Source: Pascua guehoae
Taxonomy: Eukaryota > Basidiomycota > Tremellomycetes > Trichosporonales > Trichosporonaceae
Length of the DNA stretch: 64,000 nt
Assembly: GCA_001600415.1 (NCBI GenBank)
Contig: BCJX01000022.1
Span: 241,900-305,899 of the forward strand
Reading direction: 5' to 3'
Shown piece after piece: positions 37,845 through 49,800 of this stretch. The notes under the pieces are model-generated. The model had not been told where the DNA came from. It did not search any database and saw nothing but the letters and a program-made list of their open reading frames with translations. The translations under genes were made by a program, and so were the position numbers. Each line of letters begins with the position of its first letter. The stretch's first letter is position 1.

Positions 37845-40318
37845 ATGCCAAAACGCAAGGCCACATCTCCCACTCCCTCCCGTCCGCCCCTCCGCCCGCG
37901 TAACATGAACACCTCGGACGCGTCCGCCTCGGCGGGCGCCCCAAAAGCTCGCGAAACCTCGATCTGGATCGACAACACCGCGTACCCGGGGATTGTAGAG
38001 ACGATCGTCCGCCTCGCGCCCTTTGATGTCGTGCGCGTGTTTGCGTCGACGTCGAAGCGCATGCAGCGCGTCGCGGAAGAGACGCTGTTTGGGCATGTGG
38101 TCGTGCACGCCGAGTGAGTACGGGTGTGGGTGTGAGTTGGGCGTTTGTCGATTGTGATTGGTGTTTTTGAGGTGCTTTTGTGCTGCGAGCGACTGTGCCC
38201 GGGGTCAGTGTTCGAGTATAGTGCTCGAGGGAAGTGTTTGGGGGAAGTGCGCGCCCAGCGCTAGGGAGCAGTGGTCGGGCGGCGGTGCTCGTAGGCAGTG
38301 CTCGGCACCACTCAGCGGCAATGTGCGCCTTATTGTTCTACCCTGTTCAATGAAACGGACACCAGAGTGAAAGAGCTCGGGGCGCACCAGCCTTTTGTCC
38401 CGTTCCTACCTCGGTCCTGCTCCTCGTATTGAGGATGCTCTCCGGCCTGGGACACTAGCTGCTCGGTGCTGCATCTTGGTGACCATGGTTACATTCCTGC
38501 TCCCCTGCCTCACGGTGCTGGCCATCGTTGTCTTTGCCGGTGTTCTCTGAGAATACCAGGATTCTTGGAGTAGTCGCATCTTGCTACAGTTGTCCATGCA
38601 GGGAGCTCTGGGCTATCCTGCGAAGACTTCTGGTGTTATCCTGCTGGCGTACACTTGCGTCGTAGCTGGCGCACACTCCGGCGTTGTGTTCTTTGTGCAG
38701 TATTGTCTCCCCTACCCGGTGACCGCTCGAGTGGCCTCGTCGTCGCCCACACCATTCTCTGACATTTCTGAGCTTGTTGCTTGCCTGCTCAACCTCGGCT
38801 TGCTGGACTTGGCTAAACTGGAGGGCTCTCATCTCAATGTTTGCCCGGTGCCATTCTCCCCAGCCGTCGTCTGCACTCCATTAGAAACTATAACTGACCC
38901 CAGCGACGGCTGGCTTGCCATGAGCGGCTCGCGTACCGTCATGTGCTCGACGCAGGGTCCCGAGGGGCGCTGCATCCGCCTGCGTCTATTCAAAGAGTGG
39001 AACGGCGAGTTCCGCGACGAATTCGAGTCGTGGGGCCACCCGTACGACAACCCGGTGCAGGACGAGATGGGCGAGCCGCTCCCGCCGGGGATGACCAAGG
39101 ACGAGTACTATGTGAGCCAGTCGGGGCGAGTCGAGCGCAGCCCAGGCGTGGCGCCGCGTCTACAAAGTACATTGTTGCTAACTGCAGGCGGCATTCCACG
39201 ACCCATGGGACGACGACGACGACGGGATCATGTCGCGCGCGATCCCGCCTGCGGCCGCCGGGCTGATTGCCAAGCACACGCGCGTGCTCGACGTGCTCAC
39301 GACGGTGCCGTCTGTCCCCGTGGCCAAGATTGCCAAGCTGGCCACCAAGCTCGACACGGCGCGCTACTTTGTCTTCAAGCACGACGTGGGTGCACGCGAG
39401 GCATGTCCGGTCCTCGCGGATACGGTCGTGCACTTTACCTTTCTCCGCCCGACCAACCCCCAGGGAACGCGGTATACCCCCAAGGGTATGCGGCTGATGC
39501 GCGCGACACCCATGGGTGTCGTGCCCCGCGGCACGCGCAGGTTGGTCGTCAATGTGTCGATCCCGATGGGGAACAAGTGGCTCAAGACGGGCGGCATCTA
39601 CCTGTCTCCAGGGGCGGGGTGCGTCGACGAGGTCGTGCTGATCATCTCGACGTGCAAGCCGCACGACCCGTTGCCCGGTGAGGAGGACGGCGAGGAGGGG
39701 AGGAAGAAGGGTGTCAAGAGCAAGGTCGACGGGGGTGAGGGCGACGAGGATGAGGACGAGGACGAGGTGATAGACGACGACGAAGACGACGAGTGGGAGG
39801 ACGAAGACGACTGGCAAGACGACGGCGACATGGACTCGGACCTGGACGACATCGACTCGAACGCCGACAACGACATGGCCTTTGAGCCCGAGTTTGACGG
39901 CGTCGAGCTCCCCTCTGGCCCACGCCCGTGCGGCATCCTCGCAGAGGTGATTGCGTGTCTGGCCGGGCCGGTCGTCGACGCCGGGCTCGTCTTCACCCTC
40001 GTCGGCGGCGGCACGCTCGACCCGGCCGTCTTTGACCTGCCCCCCGGATCCGTGCCCGAGACAGCCATCGACGCGGCGCACGACGTGCACAACACGGTCG
40101 CACTGGCCACTGCCCTCTTTGCAGAATTCACCACTGCCGCCACAGACCTCCAGGGCGACCTGCGCGCGCTGGGGCTGCCGTACCCCGATGACGCGAGTAT
40201 TGCCCAGGCGGTACGCGAGGGCGTGCGCTGTCTCACGAAGGACCAGTATCGCAAGACGGTGCATCCGAGGGATTGGTTGTTGCAGATGCACGCCAACCCG
40301 GATGATGAGACCACCTAG
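37845..40318 (+). CDS. F-box-like protein with acidic C-terminal region
   Basis: Exons 37845-38113, 38904-39111 and 39188-40318 give 535 residues. The N-terminal block YPGIVETIVRLAPFDVVRVF, followed by ASTSKRMQRVAEETLFGHV, has the F-box-like pattern seen in large families of Trichosporonales-type yeasts. F-box proteins normally bind Skp1 and recruit targets for ubiquitination; the target is unknown. The middle holds a folded region (about residues 160-330), then a Lys/Asp/Glu stretch (about 335-395) of almost pure acidic residues, and a C-terminal folded part. The first intron (38114-38903) is 790 nt, far above the local norm. It was inferred from a CTGAC branch site and CAG at 38901-38903 that restores frame. 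Confidence 0.65.
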
Positions 40319-41333
40319 GTGTCGTGCGAGGCCGTGTCAGCAAGGGAATGGCAGTGGGGATGGCGGCCTACGAGTGCCGCAGTGTGCACGCTCGTCGGCG
40401 CCAGCTCACCACGCCCTTTGGCTGCGGAACAGGTAGTATTTGTTTTGAGATCAGTATGGTGCCCAGCCGCCTTTGTCCAAATTGTAGTTTATTTATCCTT
40501 GTTGATCGTGGATGTTATTGGTACTGTCGAGTGATGGATGGAGCGATGGAGCGATGCATGTTGAATACAGCCTACCGAGATGGCCTATATACTGTGCGCG
40601 AGCGAGCGCGCACAGCTCGTTCGAGCTCGGGCCAACCAACAGGTACTACAGACAGCTGGTATTCGCACACTTTCTAGTTGGGGGACATTGTCGACGGCTT
40701 CGTTCTGTCTCTGGCCCAGGGTGCCGACTCCCATAGGCGTAAAGCGCCGTGATCGGTGCTCCGCTATCTGCCAAACCGCACGCACCCACTGATGAGACCA
40801 ATACCCGCAGTCCGAGGCGCCTGATTTCATCTGAGCCGTATTGGGGTGGTGCACGGCACACTAACATCGATGTTCTGATTGTCAACCTCGCTATTCCTTA
40901 CCAGCAGGTGCGACGCAACATCCATGTCCGCTACGTTTTAGCCACCAGCATTTGCTCGGTGCTGACAGTCGATGAACGGCGGGACGGTCTCGACCCCAGT
41001 TCTGGTGTTCCGCATTGGTGTCAGTGAATACAGAACTACAGTTACAGATGATCACACGGCAGGAGGGTGTCACATTGAGCAATGCGGAGCGGGGAAGTTA
41101 GGGGAGAAGCAGACTCGCAGGCTGCGCTGAAGATGCAAGCACAAGGAAACCACACGTGCCATTTTGGCTTCATAACAATCATCTACATGTGCCATTATGT
41201 ATCTACTCCTCCGTCACTCTGTATTGTCCATTATTGTCCATCCGTCCAGTCCCAGGGACTCTCGCCGGACCAGTGGCCAGTGGCGATACTGGCAGCTGGG
41301 ATCCCAGCACTCCCCGGGACAGTGTTGCGCAGT
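40319..41333. other. Convergent intergenic region
   Basis: No gene or RNA is recognised. Confidence 0.4.
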
Positions 41334-42220
41334 CTAGCGCGAGACGGTCCACACCTGGTCGGGGTTGGCGTCGTCGCACGTCGTGGTGAGGGGTGAGTCG
41401 CGCCGGCCGGGCTTGCTGTTGAGGCACTGGTCTGGGCGGGTTAGAGGGTTGTTTGCGTCGCCGTGGTCCAGGTGGCGAGGTTGTTACGCGAGACTGCGTT
41501 GTGCAGCACATGGGGGTGCTCCATTGTGTGGCTCATGGCTGCGGTGCGTGGTGGAATGCACGACTCCACCGCACTTGGCCCCACTGCACTACACATGCCC
41601 AGTACCCCAGCCGCACCCGTCACCGACCAAACACTCACTCGAACCCGTCTGGACGAGCTTGTCGCCGTCAAAGTTCCACGTCTGGCCGTTGCCGCACGGG
41701 TCTGCGTCGTACATGCAGTCGTCCATGTAGAGGTATGTGCCGTTGTAGTTGCGGTCCCAGCCGTACGCGGCTGGCTGTCAGCGACACGTCTGTGTACTGC
41801 TCGGCGGCGACGTACTGAGGCCAGCGCCGACGCAGCGCTTGGGGTCGGTGCCCTTGATGAGCGTCGGGCCGTGGGGCGAGAGGGCAAACCACACGTTGGG
41901 GTTGGTCTTGTCGCACTCGAGGCTGCTTGTCAGTACACTGTGGGTGGAGGGATCGAGACGTCGAGCCAAGGAGGCCCGTCATGGAACGGGTCTTGGAGCA
42001 CGTCGAGAAGTAGACTGGGTGGATGTACGTATCGCACACCCGACCCCACTTACATGTTGAGCCCGGCCGAAATGGTCGCGTTGGCCGTGATGGTGAGACA
42101 CTTTGTCTCGTCGCCGTTCGGGTGGAGCGTGTACTGCCTCGGGCTGTTGGCGGGCGCGGCAGGCGCGGCAACGGCGGCGATGGCGGCGGCGGCGAGGGTG
42201 GCGAGGGTGGTGGCGAGCAT
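41334..42220 (-). CDS. Secreted beta-trefoil (ricin-B-type fold) lectin-like protein
   Basis: Exons 42054-42220, 41816-41922, 41639-41770 and 41334-41431 give 167 residues. A signal peptide (MLATTLATLAAAAIAAVAA) precedes repeats of the QxW class: NPNVWFAL, GQTWNF and a final DQVWTVSR, with paired cysteines (KCLTI, LECD, KRCV, CMYDADPC, QCLN, TTCDD). This is a carbohydrate-binding fold; there is no sign of a toxic catalytic domain, so a lectin or sugar-binding role outside the cell is the reasonable reading. Intron 3 (41432-41638) is long at 207 nt. A TATA box lies ~70 nt upstream of the start. Confidence 0.75.
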
Positions 42221-42287
42221 GTTTGGTGTGTGTAGGTTGAAGCTGTGAGGTGTCTGATAGGAGTGAAGGGCGTTAAACAAGGTGAGG

Positions 42288-42294
42288 TTATATA
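42288..42294 (-). promoter_or_regulatory. TATA box of the lectin-like gene
   Basis: TATATAA on the minus strand, about 68 nt before the start codon at 42220. Confidence 0.5.
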
Positions 42295-43827
42295 TGAATG
42301 ATGATCTCAAGCGAGGAAGAATGCAAGCAGATACACAACCCATGACATCTGTTTATAGCACTGCCAGCTCTGCCAAGAACATCGCCGGTGCCTGTCGGAA
42401 CGATCGAACCGAGCGTCGAGGGCCCAAACCAACGTGCTGCGCCGAGGCCGTACCCAGCACACATACGGTAGACACCAAGGGCGGTGGGCGAACAGGGCAC
42501 GCGGACCTCGGAGCGGAGCAACACTTTACCCTCACGCGCCCCGTCGTCATGCTTACGCGCGCATAGACGCATCCCCGAACTCTCATCCACTGACGTGCGT
42601 GTGCACGACGCTACATGCACAGCATCCGCCGGCCCCGAGCAGACGCCCGAAGCAGACGCCCCGAAGCAGACGCCCCCGCCCCTCGCGCAGACCCAGTGTA
42701 TCCAGGTACCGTACCTCTGGTGCCGCCACCCCAGTGCCTCCGCAAATCCATCGTCGTCGTAGACGGAGGTTCCGACGCGGGATCGCAACTACATGCGGCC
42801 GAACGCTGCGGAGCGGTGCGGTGCGGTGACGGCGTGGCGGTGCGGCGATGGCGGTGCCGTGGAGGAAGCGATGGGCAAGGCCGGACTAGTGGAAACCTTG
42901 ATGACCAGGAATCGACGGGTGCGGGATATCAGCCGGCTAATCGTGGGTTTGGCCCGGCGGGTTCGGAATGACATCAGGTGCGTGGCGACAATGCAGGGGT
43001 TGTCTGGGCAAGTGGACGGTGGTTGGAATATAAGTGGGTCACATTTCTAAAGTCTCGTTGGCCATGTTATGGGCGTCATTGTCGACGGGACCGAGGGTTG
43101 AGACAAGACAGTGGAGCCGAGATACGGTCAGGTGCATCGTGACGACGGACTATACAGGCAGCTGCAGGCAGCCTCGCTCCCGCCTCGGACGTTCGTGGCA
43201 TCCCAGGTATGATTTTTGTTCCACAGGCGGTGCTTGAGTGGGCCGAGTGTACCCCGAGCGAGTGGCGAGAGTTTGACTCAGTGCATTGCTCGGAGATCTG
43301 AGACTGACCACTATTGCAGCTATACCATCTTCTTCAACGGCCTGTTGCATACAGCCTGTACTGTTCTCTTGACGAGGAACATGGCAGTGGTCTACCTCTC
43401 CCTGCAGTTGTCTCCTATGTTTACCCCACATGCGTTTTGGGGGGTGACGGTGAGAGAATGACCCCCTGAGCATCAAGACCCACGTTCGTCTGCCGAGACG
43501 GCAGGAGGTCTGTTTCTTGAACCAGGGGGTTCTCTCCTGTCCTGATGCATGCATGCCCGACGGCGGCTTTCATCTCTTGCTCATCAGTCACTCGCCCTGG
43601 ACCCCAGATAGTCACCGGGGGCATCGAGACGCTCCCTCAATGTGCTCAGGTAAGCACCGTCAACTACGAAGCAGCAGGTCCCATATGGCGGCACCTAGGC
43701 GTTTGCCCTAGCACGCCAGGCCCGACACGTCTCAACACGTCTCAGCAGCGCCCGTTGTCTCCCGGCTAGCGAACTTGATTCATTCCTTTTACCTTTACAT
43801 TGTAGGAAAAAAACGACTTGACACTCC
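42295..43827. other. Intergenic region
   Basis: No gene is recognised. A short tandem GAAGCAGACGCCCC duplication lies near 42649-42678. GCGGTGCGGTGACG-type direct repeats occur near 42805-42850. Confidence 0.4.
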
Positions 43828-44747
43828 CTATTCCATGCTCGTCACACCCTCCTGCACGCGTCAGTCCCCACCCCTGCCCAGCCCGGCACACACTCCAGGC
43901 TCACCTTTGTAGCCTCATGCTCGCGCGCGGCAAGCTCGGCATCGCGCGCCGCCCTCTGTTCCGGTGTGGGCGGGTGGGCGCGCTTCTCGACCACCTTGTC
44001 GACCTCGCGGAACATGAACCAGTAGATGACGCCGCCGGCCCCGAGGACGCCGCCGACGATGAGGGCTGGGGGTTAGTTGCTAAGGGGAGGAGAGTGGAAG
44101 AAGGGGGTAGGGGGCATAGGGGTAGGAGGCGGGGAGAGGGGAAGGAACAGTGGGGGCGTGGGGGTGTTAGGATGTCAGAGGGGGCAGTGGACCTCGCTGC
44201 TGGATACGGAGCTGGCGGAGAGCAAGAGGGAGGTTTGGGGCTTGCCCGGGGGAATGGAAATGGGTAACACAAGGTCGCGCCGGTGGCTGGCTGAGCGGGC
44301 GAACGCAACGCCCGCAGCGCAGCAGTTCATCCCCGCCGACGGTCGTCACACCTCTCGCCACACAGGAATGGGTCCCAGGAACCAGAGAGGGTACACCGAG
44401 AGCCACATCGGTCGTTTGTCAAACTTGTGGGATTTGCCACTCACATGCCTGGCGGTTACTACCCGCGACGGGCTGGACGGGCGCTTCGAGCGGGTCCTGT
44501 TGGGGAGGGAGCTTGGAACTGGTCGCGTTGGCCCTGATCTGGGCAGTCTAAGGTGTTAGCAACGAGCTCCGGCGTAATGGTCGCGAGTGAGTGCCGGCGA
44601 TGGTGCCAGCGAAGGAGCGATGGGACGGGTGGCCTCGGCTCATTCACTTACATAGCGAGGGGCACAGACTGCTGCGCGGCGGCCCAATACAGAGGCCGAG
44701 GCTGCGGCCGAGATACGCGTGGCGTTGATGATGGTACGGGTAAGCAT
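43828..44747 (-). CDS. Small mitochondrial single-TM protein, unknown
   Basis: Exons 44652-44747, 44445-44538, 43905-44065 and 43828-43851 give 124 residues. The N-terminus MLTRTIINATRISAAASASVLGRR is Arg/Ser/Ala-rich without acids, as in a mitochondrial presequence. A Pro/Gln linker precedes one transmembrane helix, SLIVGGVLGAGGVIYWFMF, followed by a charged helix (EVDKVVEKRAHPPTPEQRAARDAEL) and a seven-residue final exon EGVTSME. Inner-membrane location is inferred. Intron 2 (44066-44444) is 379 nt. No named family is recognised. Confidence 0.7.
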
Positions 44748-45913
44748 AGTTATGATGAGTGAGTAGAGAGATGTAATCGTGACAGACGGCCGTTAGCCCC
44801 ACGAGCATGAGAAGTAAGCCCAGGATGAGCAGCGGGCGCCCTCCAATCGACACTCAGAGGAGCTTTAGTGCTTGTGTCGTCATGAGAAGACTCCAGCAGC
44901 GGAGGCATGTAAGAATGGGGAGATCACAAGACCGAGGTGGCTAAACGTGGACCGAGGATGTCAAACGAAGAGAGCGCAGGTGCCTGTCATGTTACCTGGG
45001 TGGCAGCTGACTTGGAAGATGCCAACGATGTCATTTCTTTCCCACGATCGTCGGTATCGACCAACGCTGTCCCTGCGGTTGCTAATAAGCCCCCTACCGT
45101 TTCAAGACTGCCTGTATGAAACCAACACTGTTGTTGCCGAGGTGTCGAGCGAGCAGAACGTCTCGGTCGTGAGAGGATGGAGGATTGTCGGGGCTGCATT
45201 GGTCACCCTCCGCCCCCACCCAAATATATCGGCCTGACAGTCCGACACATGCGACACAACAATGCTGAGGCACGCGTATGAGCGATAATTGATAAGCTTC
45301 TTGCTCGGGATTGCTCGACAACTAATGACAAAGCCGTGCGGAATGCCCTGCCCGCCTGGACGACCGATCATCCACTAGAGGTAGGTCTGTGCGCACTCTG
45401 GAGCCGACGCCGGTACCGACAGTGCGAGCGTCCCACTTCCGAGTACGCCACGACCGGTGCCGCGGGTGCCTAGGGCGTTTGGGGTTGCTTCGGACATGGT
45501 CTCGTGATGTCTAGGATTGTCGTCAAGCGCCTAACGAGCGCGGCATCATGGACTGCAGGAAGGGTAGTGCCGAGGGGCAGAGCGGCGTAGCAGGTGCCTG
45601 ACCCTGGCACGCTAGTAAGCCAAGGAATACACCGTAGAACGCACACAGCTGCATGTTGTGAGCAGACCCAACGGAGTCAACTGTGGTGCGAGTGATCAGC
45701 TACTGTACTCTAGACTACTGGGTATAAAACCTCTGGGCTCCTGCTTCACTCCATTCGACAACAATCAACCAGACGACCACCCTCACGAACCGTCTCGCCA
45801 CTACCCTTTTAACGTCATCACCCCCTCTCCGACTTCTGCACTCGCAAACACCAAATCCTACAAGTATGTGTCCATTGCCAGCCGCCCACGCGACCACTTC
45901 TAACCGTCCCAGA
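44748..45913. other. Divergent intergenic region
   Basis: It lies between the mitochondrial-protein gene (minus) and the SH3-like secreted gene (plus). A TATA box at 45723 serves the latter. No other gene is seen. Confidence 0.45.
45723..45729 (+). promoter_or_regulatory. TATA box of the SH3-like secreted gene
   Basis: TATAAAA, 191 nt upstream of the start codon at 45914. Confidence 0.5.
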
Positions 45914-46321
45914 ATGAAGCTCACCTTCGTCTTCCTCGCGCTCCTCGCCCCCCTCGTCGCCGCCGCCCCCGCGCCCGAGGCCAACCCCAACCCCGCCCCC
46001 GCCCCCGCTCCCAACCCCAACCCCAACCCGCAAGCCGGACCAGGCGACTACGTCACGTTCCCGTCCAACTACAAGCTCAAGATCACGGGCAACATGCTCG
46101 CGTGCCGCACCGGCCCCAAGACGTCGCGCACCGCACTCCGGCGCTACGCAAAGGGCAAAAACGTCATTGTCACGTGCTGGGACTGGGGCGAGAGCATTGG
46201 CGGCTCAAAGGCGTGGGCCAAGACGACCGACAACTGCTACATTGCGGCCCACTATACGAATGCGGGCAACGGTCTGCCGGGCAACACGCGGGCGCTGCCC
46301 AAGTGCACCGTGAGCGTGTGA
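45914..46321 (+). CDS. Small secreted SH3-like domain protein
   Basis: An intronless frame of 135 residues. A signal peptide (MKLTFVFLALLAPLVAAAP) is followed by an Asn/Pro/Ala repeat linker (about residues 19-38). A bacterial-type SH3 (SH3b-like) core has the pattern LACRTGPKTSRTALRRYAKG, VIVTCWDWGESIGGSKAW, AKTTDNCYIAAHY and a final C. The three later cysteines probably pair. Such small secreted SH3-like proteins are common in fungi and are thought to bind cell-wall peptides or glycans; the ligand is unknown. Confidence 0.7.
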   Translation: MKLTFVFLALLAPLVAAAPAPEANPNPAPAPAPNPNPNPQAGPGDYVTFPSNYKLKITGNMLACRTGPKTSRTALRRYAKGKNVIVTCWDWGESIGGSKAWAKTTDNCYIAAHYTNAGNGLPGNTRALPKCTVSV

Positions 46322-46810
46322 AGCGGTGGGAACGGGCAAGTGGCGCGTGTGGGAGTAAAGAGGAAGACGTGGCTGGGCGAGAAACGATTGAGGAACGTGG
46401 CTTGTAATGAAGAAAACCCGGCTCGACACACCGCGTCGGCGCGTCGGCGGGGACGTGTGGACGGGTACGTAGTTGGCAGTTGGTACAATGAAGAAATGGA
46501 TGTTCTGTAGTCGGCGCTCTCACAGGATGCAGCGTCGACGGGCGGCATTGGCGTGTGTCCTATGTCGTGTGCTTGCACCCCATCAGCTCTCCAGCGGGGT
46601 ATAAAGCAGCACGAACCAGGAGGTCGACCTGCGGTGTACGGTTCCGTCCAGCATGGTAGCAAATGTCATTCCCAGCACACGCACTCGTTGAAGGTCGCAT
46701 GGGAGGCACAGCCTCGCCCGGCACGGACAGGCTGGTCTTGTGAGGTAGCATTGCATCTACAAATGTAATCTTCTATGTATCCTCCTGGTCGACTACCTCA
46801 GTTTCCCCTC
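46322..46810. other. Convergent intergenic region
   Basis: No gene is recognised between the SH3-like gene and the end of the second ABC transporter. Confidence 0.4.
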
Positions 46811-49800
46811 CTACACGTCGTTGTCCAACTTTGCCCTGATAATCTCGTCGCGGTCAATGCGCGACTGCTCACACATGCTGCGGAACACGCTGTCCTCTTT
46901 GTCAAACAGCTCGAGGGGCGGGGCAAAGTCGACGACCTTGCCGGCGTCCATGACGAGGATCTTGTCCCAGCCAATAATGGTTCGGAGACGATGGGCAATG
47001 CACAGCAATGTCTTGCTGCTGCGCCTGCACTCTTCCCTGATGGCACGCTGGATCTCGGCGTCGGTCTCGAGGTCGACGGCGGCCGTCGCCTCGTCGAGCA
47101 CCATGATTTTCGAGTTTTTCACAATGGCTCGGGCGAGGCTCACCAGTGAGCGCTGGCCGATACTGAGGTTTGCGCCTCCCTCGTCGATTGTCGTGTCGAG
47201 TGTGAAGCGCTGCTGCTGTTGCTGCTCGCCGCCACTTGGTTTCAGCAGGCCGGCGCGCTGGAGCGCGTCGTAGAGTTGGGTATCGGGGTAGTTTTCAAAG
47301 GGGTCGAGGTTTGTGCGGAGGGTGCCGCTGAAAAGGACGGGATCCTGGGGGATGACGGCCAGATTGGAGCGGAGTGTCTTGAGACCGAGCGTCTTGATGT
47401 CCACGCCGTCGATTACAATCGTACCCGACAAGAGCTCGGCGATGCGATACAGCGCAACAGTGATGGACGTCTTGCCCGCGCCAGTGCGGCCGACGATACC
47501 GACACGGTCACCCGGGTTGATCTGGACAGAGACGCCCTTGAGCACAATCGGCTGCCCTGGTCGGTAGGCCATGACAGCCTTGTCGATGCTGATGGCGCCG
47601 CGCGACGGCCAGTCCTTTGGCTCATTTTCGACCTCGTAAGCTGCCTCCTGCGGCAAATGGCCGTCGCTGTAGAACAGGGTCCGCTCGACCGCGTTCATTG
47701 CATTCTCCAGCATTGTGCCGATTTCCAGCAGCACACCGAGCATGACTGTCGTTTGGACCATGTAGTTGAGCGTCAGAGCCACCTGGCCAGGGCTGATCGA
47801 GCCACCGCCAGCTGTGCACATGAGGGCGACAGCTAGGATGAGCAGCGAGCCCGTGATGCCGAGTCTAGATTCGAGCCAGGCCTCGTCGGCTTTCGTGAGG
47901 ATGTAGGCGCGGTCTTGGAGATCCACCAGCTCGGCGTTGTGCGTGAGGAAGCGCTCCGTCTCGCCGTATGCGCGGATCGTGGCGAGGCCCGTGAGAGATT
48001 CGGAAAAGTGTGAGTAGAGGAGAGACCGGTGTATGGAGTCGAGGCGCTTGATCTCGCGCGCGGTGCGTCGGTAGTAGAAGACGATACAGCTGTGGTCGTT
48101 AGCAATGGACAGGTATCGGGGTAAGCTCACCCGTAGAGGACGCAGACGCCTGCAACCACACCAACAAAGTAAGGAAAGTGGATGGCAATGATGACAATCG
48201 AGCCGATGAGCTGGTATTAGCACTGTTATTGTTCCCCACACCTCGTGCACCTACCATGCAGATGATGACGACCGTGTAACGCAACATGTCTGGCACAATG
48301 TTGTCCATGGCGTCAACGTCCTTTGTGAAGATGCCCATGATACGCCCGAGCGGCGTCGTATCGAAGAAACTCATGGGGCTGAAGAAGACGTGGCGGAGCG
48401 CCTTTGCAAACAGCCGGCGGGATGCGTTGACCGACAGGCTCGTCAACGACATGCCTAAAAAGAGCGTGAACAGAGCGGAAGAGATACCGAGCATGGCGTA
48501 CATGCCCTGGTAGAACGGCTGCCTGCGGTGGAGAGAGTCTGCTTGCCAGTACGTGAGCCAAACGCTGGTGGTCAGCGCGAACAACTGAATTTCACTTACG
48601 TAGACATCAGTTGCGAGCCCTGCATGCAGACAGCCATGATGATGACAGGTGCGATCCACACCACACCACCTGCGGACAAGTACGCGCCGTAGACCTTGGG
48701 GCCGACAGCGCCAGTCTTGCGCTCTTCGTCGGTGGTCAATTTGCCCTGCGCGTGGGGTGAGCACATAACACCCAACCATACCATCCTTCCTACTCACCTC
48801 CAACTTGCCGACACCCGCACCCTTGCGTTTCTTGTCCCCCGCAGCCGTCTCCAGGTCGCTGTCAACAACCTTGGGCGAATCTTCGATTGCCTCCTCTTCG
48901 TCCGCCTCCTCGGTGAACTCCTCCTCATCGAGCTCGGCACCCTGGCCACCGCCAAACGTGTCCATCAACTCCTTGAACGCCCCAGAGGTCATGAGCTCGG
49001 TGTACGTGCCCTGCTGGGCAATGCCCCCGTCGTCGACGGTGTAGATGTAATCGACTTGACGGAGAAAGTGGAGGCCGTGCGTGACGAGGAGGACAGTCTT
49101 GCCGGCCCTGCGGAGCCCGAGGATGGCATCGTTGAACACGGCCCTTCCGACGTGCGCGTCGAGCGCACTCAGCGGGTCGTCCAGGAGGACAATGTCAGCG
49201 TCAAAGTACATGGCACGCGCAATGTTGATACGCTGCTTTTGCCCTCCCGAAATGTTGATGCCCTTTTCGCCAATCTCGGTGAGGTCGCCGTCGGCCAGGA
49301 TCTCGAGGTCGCGCGTGAGGCTCGCACGCGCGATGACCTGCCAGTACTTTTGCTCGTCCCATGGTTGGCCAAAGAGGATATTGTCCCGAATCGTCGCGTT
49401 CTGGATCCATGCCGACTGCTGGCAGTACCCTATGCGACCGCCAAACTCGACGGATCCACACATGGTCTTCATCTCGCCCAGGAGACCCTGGAGGATGCTG
49501 CTCTTGCCCGAGCCGACGGGGCCGATGATGCCCACGAGCTGGCCGCGTGGAATGTCGAGGTTGAGGTCGCGCACCGAGAATGGCTCGGCAGGCGTTGCCG
49601 TCATGCTTGGCTCTGGCGCGGCGCTACTCTTGTCCTGTTTGTCCTTGTTCTTGTCCTTGTTGCTCTTCTTCTTCTTCTTGCCGTTGTTCTCCTCGGCGAC
49701 AACTTCTACCCATTGGAACGACGCGTTCTTGACCCGGACGGCGACATCGAGGTCTGGGTCGATCAACTTGCTCTCCTCGCGTGATTCGGCGTCAAACACG

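Noticed and set aside
39000..40290. 433-codon minus-strand open frame opposite the F-box-like gene
   Set aside because: It is the antisense shadow of the plus-strand coding region; its Val/Leu/Arg/Asp-rich composition reflects the acidic codons on the other strand.
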